A stretch of DNA of 64,000 nucleotides from Chitinophaga sp. (GTDB lineage: Bacteria; Bacteroidota; Bacteroidia; Chitinophagales; Chitinophagaceae): NCBI RefSeq assembly GCF_019236475.1, contig NZ_JAFAIX010000011.1, positions 310,001 through 374,000 on the forward strand. Direction: 5' to 3'. A program made the translations under genes and the position numbers. Of this stretch, positions 1-9,900 are shown in pieces (position 1 is the stretch's first letter; every line of letters begins with the position of its first letter). The notes below the pieces were generated by a model. The model saw only the letters and a program-made list of their open reading frames with translations. It did no database searches and was not told where the DNA came from.

Positions 1-312
1 CGATTACTTCCTGGACAACAGGCTACCCTGAATCACCAAGAACAATTTACCGTGAGCGATGCCGATGTAAGTGCCGCTATTGCCTGGAAAGAAGGGAAAT
101 TTGAATTCAACGGAGAAGATATTGCTGTAGCACTCCGACAGCTTACCAGATGGTATGACCTGCAACTGCAAATAGAAGAAGGCGCCGCCGAAGGGCACGT
201 CAGTGCAGCGTTTCCACGAACTACCAGTCTGGAAAATGTACTGAAAATGCTAGAATTAAGCGGCATTCACTGTCAAATAAATGATCGCCAACTTATAGTC
301 AGTAAAAACTGA
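1..312 (+). CDS. FecR-family anti-sigma factor, C-terminal part (5' end outside window)
   Basis: The frame is open from base 1 to the TGA at 310-312, so only the last 103 residues are present. They match the C-terminal half of Bacteroidota FecR proteins: the end of the FecR beta-domain (VSAAIAWKEGKFEFNGEDI) followed by a DUF4974-like tail (LRQLTRWYDLQLQIEE, then LENVLKMLELSGIHC). Proteins of this family span the inner membrane, hold an ECF sigma factor and release it when a TonB-dependent receptor binds its ligand. The next gene downstream is a SusC with an STN domain, the expected receptor partner. The matching sigma factor probably lies upstream of the window. The family is clear; the partnership is inferred from order. 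Confidence 0.9.
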   Translation, partial: RLLPGQQATLNHQEQFTVSDADVSAAIAWKEGKFEFNGEDIAVALRQLTRWYDLQLQIEEGAAEGHVSAAFPRTTSLENVLKMLELSGIHCQINDRQLIVSKN

Positions 313-351
313 CTTAAAATAATTCAAAGGGACATAAACTGATATTGTAAA

Positions 352-379
352 ACAACTGATAAGTAACAACTGATAAGTA
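352..379 (+). repeat. Two tandem copies of a 14-bp direct repeat upstream of the STN-type susC
   Basis: The 14-bp unit ACAACTGATAAGTA occurs twice back to back (352-365 and 366-379) in the 178-bp gap between the fecR tail and the STN-type susC. The position fits a regulatory or promoter-proximal element, but no protein binding can be inferred from sequence alone. Confidence 0.5.
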
Positions 380-420
380 ATAGGACAATGAAAATTTCAA
401 GTTAAAAAACAGCACACGAA

Positions 421-441
421 GGTCATTCCGTCGAAATGACC
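421..441 (+). promoter_or_regulatory. Short inverted repeat in the susC leader
   Basis: GGTCATT (421-427) and AATGACC (435-441) form a 7-bp perfect stem around a 7-nt loop, 49 bp before the susC start codon. There is no T-tract, so it is not an obvious terminator. It could be an mRNA leader hairpin or a protein binding site. Confidence 0.4.
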
Positions 442-490
442 ACTGCTATTCTATTCCGGTACAATTATAATTCACCAAACACGCTGATGT

Positions 491-3400
491 ATGAGTTCCA
501 CTCAGTACAATGGGATGTTGCATGCCATTAAATCCCGTTATTCAACCACACTCCGGGTTGCCAAACTAACCGCCTTTCTGCTGGTATTTATTTCCTTGCA
601 GGTGGTAGCACTCGGTTATTCACAAACATTGACATTGCACAAAAGCAATGCACCTATCACCGAAATCTTTAAAAGCATTACCCAACAAAGCGGGTACAAT
701 TTCATGTACCGTAATGAAATGCTTTCCAAAGCACAACGTGTAACTATCTCCGTTACTAACGTAGATCTGAAATCTGCACTGGATGCATGTTTTCAAGGTC
801 AACCTCTTACCTATTCCATCGTGGATAAAGTAATTGTAGTAGATGCAAAGAAAGAAAAAGCATCTATTAATGTTATGCAAACGATTGACTTAAAAGGTCA
901 GGTTGTAAATGAAAAAGGTGAATCACTGCCTGGTGCTTCCGTAGTACTGAAAGGTACCACCAAAGGTGCTATGACAGATGCAAAAGGGGAATTCCAACTG
1001 AAGAATATCAACCCTGAAAATGGCGTACTGGTAGTAAATTATATCGGTTTTGAAGTACAGGAAGTTAGCCTGCAGGGCCGTTCTTCCATTACCATTACCC
1101 TGAAACAAAAAAATGCGGACCTGACAGACGTGGTAGTAGTGGGATATGCTACACAGAAGCGTGTAAACCTGACAGGTGCGGTTGCAACTGTTACCAGCAA
1201 AAGCATTGAAAACCGTCCGGTAACTAACGTATCCAGTGCACTGGCGGGTTTAAGTCCTGGTTTGCAGGTACGTCAGAGTTCCGGTAAACCTGGTTCCGAT
1301 GGCGCTACCATTCGTGTACGCGGCGTAGGTACCCTGAACAACAGTGATCCACTGGTAGTCATTGATGGTATCATTGGATCTATGGATGCCGTTAATCCGA
1401 CAGATATAGAAAGTATTTCTGTATTGAAAGACGCGGCCTCTTCTTCCATTTATGGTACACTGGCAGCGAATGGCGTTATCCTCATTACCACTAAAAAAGG
1501 TAGCCGTAACCGCACTACTGTAACCTACAGTGGAACAATGTCTACCGTACAGCCTAGCAACCTGCCTAAATTCGTAAACGACTATGTACGTTATATGAAG
1601 CTGTACAACGAGAGTGCACGTAACCTCGGACAAGCAGAGTTATTCAAACAATCCACCATCGATACCTGGGTGAATGCCAATCAGCATCCAAATGACCTGA
1701 ATGCGGTAGGTATTCCTAATTCCGTGGTGTATGCGAATACAGACTGGTCTAAGACCATCTTCAAACACAACATCCTGCAACAGCATAATGTATCTGTTGC
1801 CGGCGGCGGAGATAAATCCACCTTCTTGTTGTCCGCAGGCTACCAGAACAACCCTGGTACCATGGATCATACGGAAGCTAAACGCTATCAGCTCCGTTTG
1901 AACGTGAACAGCAAAATCAATAATTTTATTACAGTAGGTACGCAAACGTTTGCATCACAAGAATCATTCGGACTGGGTAATACTGATAATGCTTTCAACT
2001 ATTTGCGTCAGACTACCCCAGGCGTACCGGCTATTTACGATGGCAAATATGGATTCCCTTCTGCCCTGGAAGAATCTCAGACAGCCAATAACATTCTGTT
2101 ATACCTCAATAACGTGGCTGGTAAAAATGTGCTGAACAGATTCAACTCTACTGTTTATGCCACTATCTCTATCCTTAAAGGACTGACTTTCGAAACTAAA
2201 TTTAACTACCAGACTCGTTTCCAGGACAAACAGTATCATGATGTGCCTTTTGCTAAATGGGACCTCACTACCAATATAGCCAAATCGCCAGCAGCTACTC
2301 CTGACCAACTGACCACCAGCGTAGAGCATAATAAGGACTTTACCACCACCTTCGATAACGTACTGCGTTATTCCACTTCCTTCAAAGGTGGTCATGACTT
2401 CAGTGCCCTCGTAGGTTACAACCAGAACTATTATTACTATAACCGCGATTTCGCTAGCAGAAAAGGATTGATTTCCCAAGACGTTACGAATATCAACGTG
2501 GCAGGTAATACCAACAACATATTTGATGGTACAGAATATGACAACGCACTGCGTAGCTGGTTTGGTCGTGTGAACTATGCTTACAGAAACAAATACCTCT
2601 TTGAAGCTAACCTGCGCCGCGATGGGTCTTCCCGTTTTGCGCCAGCTTCCCGTTGGGGTTATTATCCATCCTTCTCCGCAGGATGGCGCCTGACAGAAGA
2701 AGGATTCCTGAAAGATGCGTTGAAAGATTTCCAACAACTGAAACTGCGTGGTTCTTGGGGTAAACTGGGTAACAACGGCGGTGGTGACAGATCTAAAGGC
2801 AACTACGACTGGCAAACACTCTACAACCAGGTATATTACTCTTTCAACAATACAGCGGTTAACGCCCTGGCTGTAACCAAATTCGGTAATCCGTTCCTGC
2901 TGTGGGAAGCTACTGCCATTGCAGACGTTGGCGTAGATGCAACGTTCCTGAACAATACAGTGAATGTATCGATTGATTACTACAACAAAACCACCACTGG
3001 TATCATCACCACCCCTCCTATTCCTTTGACAGTAGGTAATGCCACTGCTCCAACAGTAAACACTGCTACTGTTAATAACAAAGGTATTGAGGTGGTAGCC
3101 AGCTATAACCATAAATTTGGTGAGGTAGACCTTACCATCGGTGGTAACTTCTCTTATAACAAAAACGTCATCACCAAATACCAAGGTACTTTCCAGGAAG
3201 GTTGGACTACTGATGCCAATGGCAATAAAGTATGGTCTTCCAATATCGGAAAAGTAGCTTCTAGCAGCTCTAATACCTATCGGTTAGAAGGTCATCAGAT
3301 TGATGAATACTACGTGAACAAACTGTATTCCGGCGATGGTTCTTACTATAAAGCAGATGGTAGTGTAAACAAAAATGGTGGTCCGAAAGATGGTATGGTT

Positions 3401-4081
3401 CGTACACCAAAAGATCTGCAGTGGGTTAAAGACATGATGGCCGCAGGTTATACCTTCCTGCCTTCCCAAGGTGTGGATAAAGGTAAAATCTGGTATGGTG
3501 ATTTCATCTATGCTGATACCAACGGTGACGGTGTTTATGGTAACAACTATGACAGAACGTTCACCGGCACCAGCGCTACACCAAAATATAACTATGGTTT
3601 CAACCTGAGCGCCTCCTGGAAAGGATTCTATGTGAACATGATCTGGGCAGGTAGTGCAGGATTCCAGTACTACTACAATGACCGTGGTTATCTGAGTTCC
3701 GTAACTTCTGCCGGTAATGCTATTGGTCTGACAGTAGCCAATGATCACTACTATTATAATGACGCCAATCCTTCTGATCCGGCGAACAATATCAATGCGA
3801 CTTACCCACGTCTGAAACTCAATACAGACCCACAAAACAGTCTTGCTAACAATTTCTATCTCTATAATGCATCTTACCTGAAGCTGAAAAACCTCCAAAT
3901 TGGTTATCAGATACCAGAAAGTTTGCTCAAACGTGCATCTATTAGCAAGGCCATTATTTATGTAAGTGGTGAAAACCTGCTGACTATCACCAAGTATCCG
4001 GGTCTTGACCCAGAAATCGGTCCTAGTGTGGGTTATCCAACCATGAAACAGTATGCATTGGGTCTTAATGTAACATTCTAG
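491..4081 (+). CDS. SusC/RagA-family TonB-dependent transporter with N-terminal STN signalling domain
   Basis: The 1196-residue product is an outer-membrane, TonB-driven uptake channel that pairs with the SusD lipoprotein encoded next. A long N-terminal region leads to a hydrophobic signal segment (TAFLLVFISLQVVALG). Then come an STN domain (about residues 45-115, with ITEIFKSITQQSGYNF), a CarboxypepD_reg-like domain (about 130-215, ending VVVVGYATQKR), the plug (about 225-340, with the SusC hallmark ISVLKDAASSSIYG) and a 22-strand-type barrel. It ends in an aromatic-rich strand (YALGLNVTF). An STN domain allows transenvelope signalling to a FecR/ECF-sigma pair, consistent with the fecR tail just upstream. 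ATG 491 is used; an in-frame ATG at 515 is possible. The substrate cannot be read from sequence. Confidence 0.95.
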   Translation: MSSTQYNGMLHAIKSRYSTTLRVAKLTAFLLVFISLQVVALGYSQTLTLHKSNAPITEIFKSITQQSGYNFMYRNEMLSKAQRVTISVTNVDLKSALDACFQGQPLTYSIVDKVIVVDAKKEKASINVMQTIDLKGQVVNEKGESLPGASVVLKGTTKGAMTDAKGEFQLKNINPENGVLVVNYIGFEVQEVSLQGRSSITITLKQKNADLTDVVVVGYATQKRVNLTGAVATVTSKSIENRPVTNVSSALAGLSPGLQVRQSSGKPGSDGATIRVRGVGTLNNSDPLVVIDGIIGSMDAVNPTDIESISVLKDAASSSIYGTLAANGVILITTKKGSRNRTTVTYSGTMSTVQPSNLPKFVNDYVRYMKLYNESARNLGQAELFKQSTIDTWVNANQHPNDLNAVGIPNSVVYANTDWSKTIFKHNILQQHNVSVAGGGDKSTFLLSAGYQNNPGTMDHTEAKRYQLRLNVNSKINNFITVGTQTFASQESFGLGNTDNAFNYLRQTTPGVPAIYDGKYGFPSALEESQTANNILLYLNNVAGKNVLNRFNSTVYATISILKGLTFETKFNYQTRFQDKQYHDVPFAKWDLTTNIAKSPAATPDQLTTSVEHNKDFTTTFDNVLRYSTSFKGGHDFSALVGYNQNYYYYNRDFASRKGLISQDVTNINVAGNTNNIFDGTEYDNALRSWFGRVNYAYRNKYLFEANLRRDGSSRFAPASRWGYYPSFSAGWRLTEEGFLKDALKDFQQLKLRGSWGKLGNNGGGDRSKGNYDWQTLYNQVYYSFNNTAVNALAVTKFGNPFLLWEATAIADVGVDATFLNNTVNVSIDYYNKTTTGIITTPPIPLTVGNATAPTVNTATVNNKGIEVVASYNHKFGEVDLTIGGNFSYNKNVITKYQGTFQEGWTTDANGNKVWSSNIGKVASSSSNTYRLEGHQIDEYYVNKLYSGDGSYYKADGSVNKNGGPKDGMVRTPKDLQWVKDMMAAGYTFLPSQGVDKGKIWYGDFIYADTNGDGVYGNNYDRTFTGTSATPKYNYGFNLSASWKGFYVNMIWAGSAGFQYYYNDRGYLSSVTSAGNAIGLTVANDHYYYNDANPSDPANNINATYPRLKLNTDPQNSLANNFYLYNASYLKLKNLQIGYQIPESLLKRASISKAIIYVSGENLLTITKYPGLDPEIGPSVGYPTMKQYALGLNVTF

Positions 4082-4098
4082 TATTTAAAAGAAATTGT

Positions 4099-5868
4099 AT
4101 GAAAAAATTCAGAATTCTGATATATGCCGCTGGTTTATTGTCCTTAGCCAGTTGTAAGAAAAACCTGCTGGACACCACTTCCTATACACAGGAGGGTGAT
4201 TCCCAAATGTGGACAACGGATAACCTTACCGACCAGGGTATGGCTGGTGTGTATGCTGCATTGCGACTGAATATTGATCCGTCCAGTGCTTCCGGCAATG
4301 AATTGTATCAACTGGACCGTTACGGCGTAACGGGTATGACACGTGATGCCGATGGTTTGCAGGTAGGTACCATCACTCCAAGCAGCTCTATGTTTAGCGA
4401 TAACTGGAAACAGCTTTATGATGGTATTCAGCGTGCTAACAATGCCATTGTGAATATTCCGCTGAAATCACCTTCTGCCGACGATAAAAAGGCCCGTTAT
4501 ATTGCGGAATCCAAGTTCCTGCGCGCCTACTTCTATCTGCGCCTGAACCAACTGTGGCATGGCGTACCAGTGTATCTGAAGCCTTTCTCCGCTACCGAAG
4601 CAACCAAAGGCCGTGAAACAGAAGACAGCGTATGGCGTGTAGTCGTTAATGATCTCACTGATTGTATCAATGAAACGAATCTCCCTTTAAAATATTCCAA
4701 GGGAGCTGCCAACTATGGCCATATTACCAAAGGGGCGGCTTATGCATTGAGAGGTAAAGCATACCTGTACATGAAGAACTACGCCGCTGCAGCAGCGGAC
4801 TTCGCACAGGTACAGTCGGCAGGTTATACCCTGTTTAACGGCGATTACAAAGCATTGTTTAAAGAAGCCAATGAACAGAGCGATGAAATGATCTTCTCCA
4901 TTCAGAATATTGCGGTACAGAACTTCGGTTCTACTACCCAGTTCTTCTGCGGTAACAGAAGCTCTTTCGGTTCTTGCTGGAATACCTACTTGGTTTCTCC
5001 AGTGGTAGTAGACCTCTACGAAAATGCAGATGGAAGCAAATTTAACTGGAACCAGGTGGTACCAGGTTTCTCTTCCCTGCCAGTAGCGCAGCGTGAAGTG
5101 TATTTCTTCAGAGATGGTTTGACTGCTTCTGAAATTGCCGGAGCTACTGCACGCGGACTGGATATGACCAAATATCTGCCTGTTGGTAATGAAGCCAGGA
5201 TCAAAGCGGCATATACCAATCGTGATCCTCGTTTGGGCGCCAACGTTATCACCCCGTATTCTGAATACTTGGGTGTGAACGGTAGTGCTAACCAGGTTTA
5301 TGTATCGAGATGGCCATTCCGTTCCAACACCACGCCTACATGGGATGTGGCAACAGATACCAAAGCATACTTCTATTATCTGCACCGCAAATTCGTTTAC
5401 GAAGGCGCTACAGAAACTATCAACCGTGCTTATGGTCCTACAGACTTCCCTGTGATCCGTTTTGCAGACGTCTTGCTCATGTGGGCGGAAGCGCTGAACG
5501 AACAAGGGTTTAACCAACAATCCCTCGATCTGGTAAACAAAGTACGTGCAAGAGTAAACATGCCTGCACTGCAAAATGCAGATGCAACCAAACCAACTTT
5601 CGTTGCTGATCAATCAGCCATGAGAGAAAGAATCCGTAACGAACGCAGAGTAGAATTTGTCAATGAAGGTATCAACTTCTTCGATGAGCTTCGCTGGAAA
5701 ACCTGGAAAGAAAAAACATTTGCACCTGGCGCTGGTATCCAGCAGATCTGGGGTGGCAATGTGGTGAATTATTCCTGGAAAGGCGATTATATTTACTACT
5801 GGCCTATTCCGCAGAGTGAGATTGAGCGTAATCCGAATCTGATTCAGAATCCAGGATGGATTAACTAA
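4099..5868 (+). CDS. SusD/RagB-family nutrient-binding outer-membrane lipoprotein
   Basis: This 589-residue surface lipoprotein acts as the lid and glycan-binding partner of the preceding SusC, 17 bp upstream. It starts with a lipoprotein signal peptide ending in a lipobox (SLASC, Cys 19). The SusD pattern is clear: helical TPR-like N-terminal repeats (MAGVYAALRLNI; GIQRANNAIVNIP; FLRAYFYLRLNQLWHGVPV) and a conserved C-terminal block (RNERRVEFVNEGINFFDELR; YWPIPQSEIERNPNLIQNPG). The length is normal for the family. It is most likely co-transcribed with the STN-type SusC, and a strong terminator follows 18 bp after the stop codon. Confidence 0.95.
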   Translation: MKKFRILIYAAGLLSLASCKKNLLDTTSYTQEGDSQMWTTDNLTDQGMAGVYAALRLNIDPSSASGNELYQLDRYGVTGMTRDADGLQVGTITPSSSMFSDNWKQLYDGIQRANNAIVNIPLKSPSADDKKARYIAESKFLRAYFYLRLNQLWHGVPVYLKPFSATEATKGRETEDSVWRVVVNDLTDCINETNLPLKYSKGAANYGHITKGAAYALRGKAYLYMKNYAAAAADFAQVQSAGYTLFNGDYKALFKEANEQSDEMIFSIQNIAVQNFGSTTQFFCGNRSSFGSCWNTYLVSPVVVDLYENADGSKFNWNQVVPGFSSLPVAQREVYFFRDGLTASEIAGATARGLDMTKYLPVGNEARIKAAYTNRDPRLGANVITPYSEYLGVNGSANQVYVSRWPFRSNTTPTWDVATDTKAYFYYLHRKFVYEGATETINRAYGPTDFPVIRFADVLLMWAEALNEQGFNQQSLDLVNKVRARVNMPALQNADATKPTFVADQSAMRERIRNERRVEFVNEGINFFDELRWKTWKEKTFAPGAGIQQIWGGNVVNYSWKGDYIYYWPIPQSEIERNPNLIQNPGWIN

Positions 5869-5886
5869 GCAATACATTTTATAGTG

Positions 5887-5927
5887 AAAAAAAGGGAGTG
5901 AGGTCTTCGACCTCACTCCCTTTTTTT
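5887..5927 (+). terminator. Strong intrinsic terminator after the first susCD pair
   Basis: The core stem GGGAGTGAGGTC / GACCTCACTCCC has a 3-nt TTC loop. A7 on the left and T7 on the right extend it to a 19-bp perfect stem followed by a U-tract. It can work in both directions. Confidence 0.92.
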
Positions 5928-5936
5928 ATTTTTTTC

Positions 5937-5965
5937 GTCGGCCCTGCCCGGTGGGCAGGGCCGAC
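5937..5965 (+). other. GC-rich perfect hairpin next to the terminator
   Basis: GTCGGCCCTGCCC (5937-5949) and its exact complement (5953-5965) form a 13-bp stem with a GGT loop. It lies between the terminator and the 53-bp repeat array and shares its last bases with the first repeat unit. It may be a second-stage terminator or a mobile palindromic element; the T-rich sequence only begins about 20 nt later. Confidence 0.6.
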
Positions 5966-6320
5966 AGACAGGGAATCTTCGTCTCCTTTTGTTTTTATTT
6001 TACAGTGACGAGGGCGACAGACAGGAGATTTTCGTCTCCTCTTGTTTTTATTTTACAGTGAACAAGGCGACAGACAGGAGATTTTCGTCTCCTCTCGTTT
6101 TTATTTTGTAGGGTACAGGGTGACAGACAAGAGATCTTCGTCTCCTCTCGTTTTTATTTTATAGGGTACAAGGCGACAGACAGGAGATCTTCATCTCCTC
6201 TTGTTTTTATTTTATAGGGTACAAGGCGACAGACAGGAGATTTTCGTCTCCTCTTGTTTTTATTTTATAGGGTACAGGGTGACAGACAGGAGATTTTCAC
6301 TCCCGATGTTTTTTTATTTT
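5963..6320 (+). repeat. Array of seven 53-bp repeats, each a terminator-like hairpin with T-rich tail
   Basis: Seven units start with GACAGACA at 5963, 6016, 6069, 6122, 6175, 6228 and 6281, an exact 53-bp period; the last unit is truncated. A typical unit carries the inverted repeat AGGAGA-TTTTCG-TCTCCT, then TTGTTTTTATTTTA and a spacer close to TAGGGTACAAGGC. Variants partly keep the stem: unit 5 has AGGAGAT-CTTC-ATCTCCT, while units 1, 4 and 7 pair less well. No start or protein family fits, so I treat it as non-coding. It is not a CRISPR array, because the period is uniform and the 'spacers' are nearly identical. Confidence 0.9.
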
Positions 6321-6343
6321 AAGCTTAGGTGCGGATTTAATTT

Positions 6344-6409
6344 GCGCTGTAGCGCCAGCGCACCGCGCGAAGCGCGGAACTAAAAAATCGATGCCTTCGG
6401 CATCGATTT
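6344..6409 (+). other. Cluster of three small perfect hairpins
   Basis: Three successive inverted repeats follow the 53-bp array: GCGCT-GT-AGCGC (6344-6355), CCGCGC-GAA-GCGCGG (6363-6377) and an 11-bp stem AAATCGATGCC-TTC-GGCATCGATTT (6385-6409). They are GC-rich islands in AT-rich DNA. Their role is unknown; one or more may stop transcription coming from either side. Confidence 0.55.
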
Positions 6410-6961
6410 CAAAATAGTCAGCGGGGAATATAAGTCATATTTAAATTAAAACATCTGTAATAGATTTTTAATTTCGAAATAAAACCGGCATACAAATAAT
6501 TTTCGATCGAATTTTAATCTAAAAAGTTAAAATTTTACATTAATTTCACGGCCTCGATTTTGAAAATTTCGTACTGTAGTTCTCAACAACGCTATTTCAT
6601 TGAATCGAGACGGAAAATTTGCTTATAAAAATTTTTAGAGTTACAACAAATTAGGATAGTAATAGCTATACCAAGATATGCTTATGTGGAGTTTTATTCT
6701 GAGACTGTAGTATAGTACACGCGGCTTACCATCATTTTTTGCTTTAGGAAATCATGTAGCTGAAAACGGCTGTTTTCAGGGAGAAAGGTTTTGCTTATTT
6801 AATCATCTGTAAATTTTTACAGATTGTAGTCATGTTGCTTTTTCCGACGGCTTTGCTGTCGGGCATGGATTCCATTTTTTGAAAATATAACGTCAACGAA
6901 TACACGAAATACAATATCAATAATTCTATATCTAAAATCTAAACACTAAATCCGAATCTTC
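6410..6961 (+). promoter_or_regulatory. Long AT-rich leader/promoter region of the second susC with three inverted repeats
   Basis: No coding potential is seen in these 550 bp. Three hairpins lie within 200 bp of the start codon: CTGAAAAC-GGCT-GTTTTCAG (6760-6779), ATCTGTAAA-TT-TTTACAGAT (6805-6824) and CCGACGGC-TTT-GCTGTCGG with one G-U pair (6844-6862). A weaker long-range pair CTCGATT (6553-6559) and AATCGAG (6603-6609) lies further up. A structured 5' leader or a regulator-binding region is likely, but I cannot fix the promoter. Confidence 0.45.
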
Positions 6962-9900
6962 ATGAGAAAAAGATTGCTTGTTTTTTTCTTTTTGAGTTTG
7001 ATGCAGATCGCTGCATTTGCTCAGGACAAAAAAATTACCGGTAAGGTAACTGCTACCGACGGAAGTGCCATCCCTGGCGTTTCTGTAATGGTAGAAGGTA
7101 GTTCTACTGGTACGCTTACCGATCCGGAAGGTAAATTCTCTATTACCGTTCCTGCTGGTAAAACACTCCTTTTCCGTTCTATCGGTTTTACCGCTAAATC
7201 TGTAGCTGTTGGAACCAACAATGTACTGAATGTACAGTTGGCATCTCAACGTGATGACCTGAACGAAGTAGTGGTAGTAGCTTATGGTACCGCTAAGAAA
7301 GGATCCATCACTGGTTCTGTATCTGGTATTAAAGCAAAAGACATTGACAAACGTCCTGTATCTAACGCTGTTGGCGTACTGGAAGGTACCACTGGTATCC
7401 AAGTAAATAACACCGTTGGTTCTCCAGGTGCACAGCCTAAAATTCAAATCCGTGGTTTCTCCACTGTAAACGGTGATAATGATCCGCTGTATGTAATTGA
7501 TGGCGTATTGTTCACTGGTAATGTAACAGACATCAACCCTGCAGATATCGAGTCTATCTCTGTACTGAAAGATGCTGCTTCTGCTGCACTATATGGTAAC
7601 AAAGCTTCCAATGGTGTGGTGATCATGACTACCAAAAGAGGTGCAAAAGGTAATGAAGGTAATATCAATGTAATGGTAAACCAGGGTGTGTATTCCCGTG
7701 GTGTAAGAGATTACAAAACCATGAATACTACTGAGTTCATGGAAACCATGTGGAGAGGTTACCGTAACAGTCTGTTATCTGGTTCTCCTTCCAAATACCC
7801 TACTGTGGAATCAGCTAACGCGAAGGCTACTGAGTCCCTGTTACCTGTTTATCTCTACCTGAATATCTACGACAAACCAGCTAACCAACTGTTTGACGCC
7901 AATGGTAAACTGCGCAGCGATGCTCATATCCTGGGTGGTTATGCAGATGATCTGGATTGGTATAAAGATATGGAGAGACTGGGCCACCGTCAGGAATATG
8001 CTATCAATGCATCCAGCAGCACCAAGAAAACTAATCTGTACTACTCTGCTGGTTACCTGGACGAAAAAGGTTACGTAACCAACACAGACTACAAAAGATT
8101 TACTGGTAGAATCAATGCGGACGTACAGGCTAAAACCTGGTTGAAATATGGTTTTAACCTCGCTGGTTCTCATCAGGTTACTAACAACATCAGTGGTAAT
8201 GCTGATAACGCCTCCGCTTTCACCAACCCATTCATGTTCGCTAGAAATATTGCTCCTATCTATCCTGTACATATGCACAACCCTACTACGGGCGAGTATC
8301 TGCTGGATGAAAATGGCAACAAGCGTTTTGATCTGGGCGATGGTAACTCCCGTAACCAGTTTGGGGGACGTCATGTGGTATATGAAAATATGCTGAACAA
8401 GGATATGACTACCAGAAATACCGTGAATGGCCAGATTTACATGGATGTGAAATTCCTGAAAGATTTCACCTTCACTGCTAAAGGAGACCTGAACGTTCGT
8501 AACTCTGACAGGGCTACCTACAACAACGCTATCGTAGGTGATGGTGCTGGTAATGGTGGTCGTGCATCCCGTACTAACTACCGTTACAATACCTATACTG
8601 TTCAACAGTTACTGAACTGGAACCATTCTTATGGTTTACACAGCGTGGAAGGTATGGTGGGTCATGAGTACTACTCTGATAACTACTGGTACCTGGATGG
8701 TATGAAAACCGCTCAGATCCTGGCTGGTGCTCCTGAATGGGTGAACTTCACCAAAACATCCTCCCTGACCGACTTCCAGCAGAACTATCGTTCTGAAGGT
8801 TATTTTGCACGTGGCCGTTATAGCTATGCTGATAAATACTTCGTGGATGGATCCTTCAGAAGAGATGGTAGCTCTAAATTCGCACCTTCTACTCGTTGGG
8901 GTAACTTCTACTCTATCGGTGGTGGTTGGGTACTTTCTAAAGAAGATTTCTTCGAAAGCCTGACTAAATATGTAAACTATGCAAAACTGCGTGCTTCTTA
9001 CGGCCAGGTTGGTAATGACCTCACTGCTGCAAGATATGCATACATGAGCCTGTACGCTACTGATCAGAATAACAACCTCGGTGCCGTATATAAATCACAG
9101 AATGCTGCCGATATTCAATGGGAAACTTCCGGAGCACTTTCTGCTGCACTGGATGCACGCATCTTCAATCGTGCAAACATCAGCATTGAATACTTCGACA
9201 AACGTTCCAAAAACCTGCTGTTCGATTCTTACCTGCCACTGTCTGCCGGTGCTACCTCTGTAGATAAAGCACAAGCTACTATCACACAGAACATCGGTTC
9301 CGTATCTAACCGTGGATGGGAAATTGGTGTAGATGTAGATGTACTGAAGAAAAAAGATCTGAAATGGAATGTAGGTCTGAATGCTACTTTCATCAAGAAC
9401 GAAATTCTCCGTCTGCCTGACCAGAACAGAAAAGATGGTATCGTAATCGGTAACTACAAATATGCAGAAGGACATGGTGTAAATGAATTCTATACCTTCC
9501 AATATGCCGGTGTAGACCAGATGACTGGTAACGCGCTGTATATTCCAGATAACCAGAAATACGATCCTACCAATACTTCCGGTGCGCACTATCAGTACCT
9601 GGTTAACATCAATGGCCAGTACTATACTACCAACGCTACTTACGCAAAACGTGACTGGTCTGGTAGCCCGATTCCTAACGTATTCGGTAGCTTCAACACC
9701 AGCCTTACTTACAAAAGCTTTGTACTGAGCGGCGTATTTACTTATGCACTGGGTGGAAAAGTATATGATGATTCTTACTTCAGCATGATGTCTATGACTG
9801 GTTCTGTTTACCAGATGCACACCGACCTCCTGAATTCATGGAATGGCATACCTGCTGGTATGACTGCAACTTCCACAAACCGTGTGGATTCTAAAGGAAT

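Noticed and set aside
2099..3184. Long minus-strand frame opposite the first susC
   Set aside because: It is a shadow of the codon bias of the + strand gene; the + strand frame has full SusC motifs.
5963..6320. CRISPR array
   Set aside because: The units are near-identical over the full 53 bp, so there are no variable spacers, and no cas genes are nearby.
6201..6383. Open frame inside the 53-bp repeat array
   Set aside because: It is made of the repeat unit translated twice and then hairpin DNA; its residues repeat with the DNA period and match no protein pattern.
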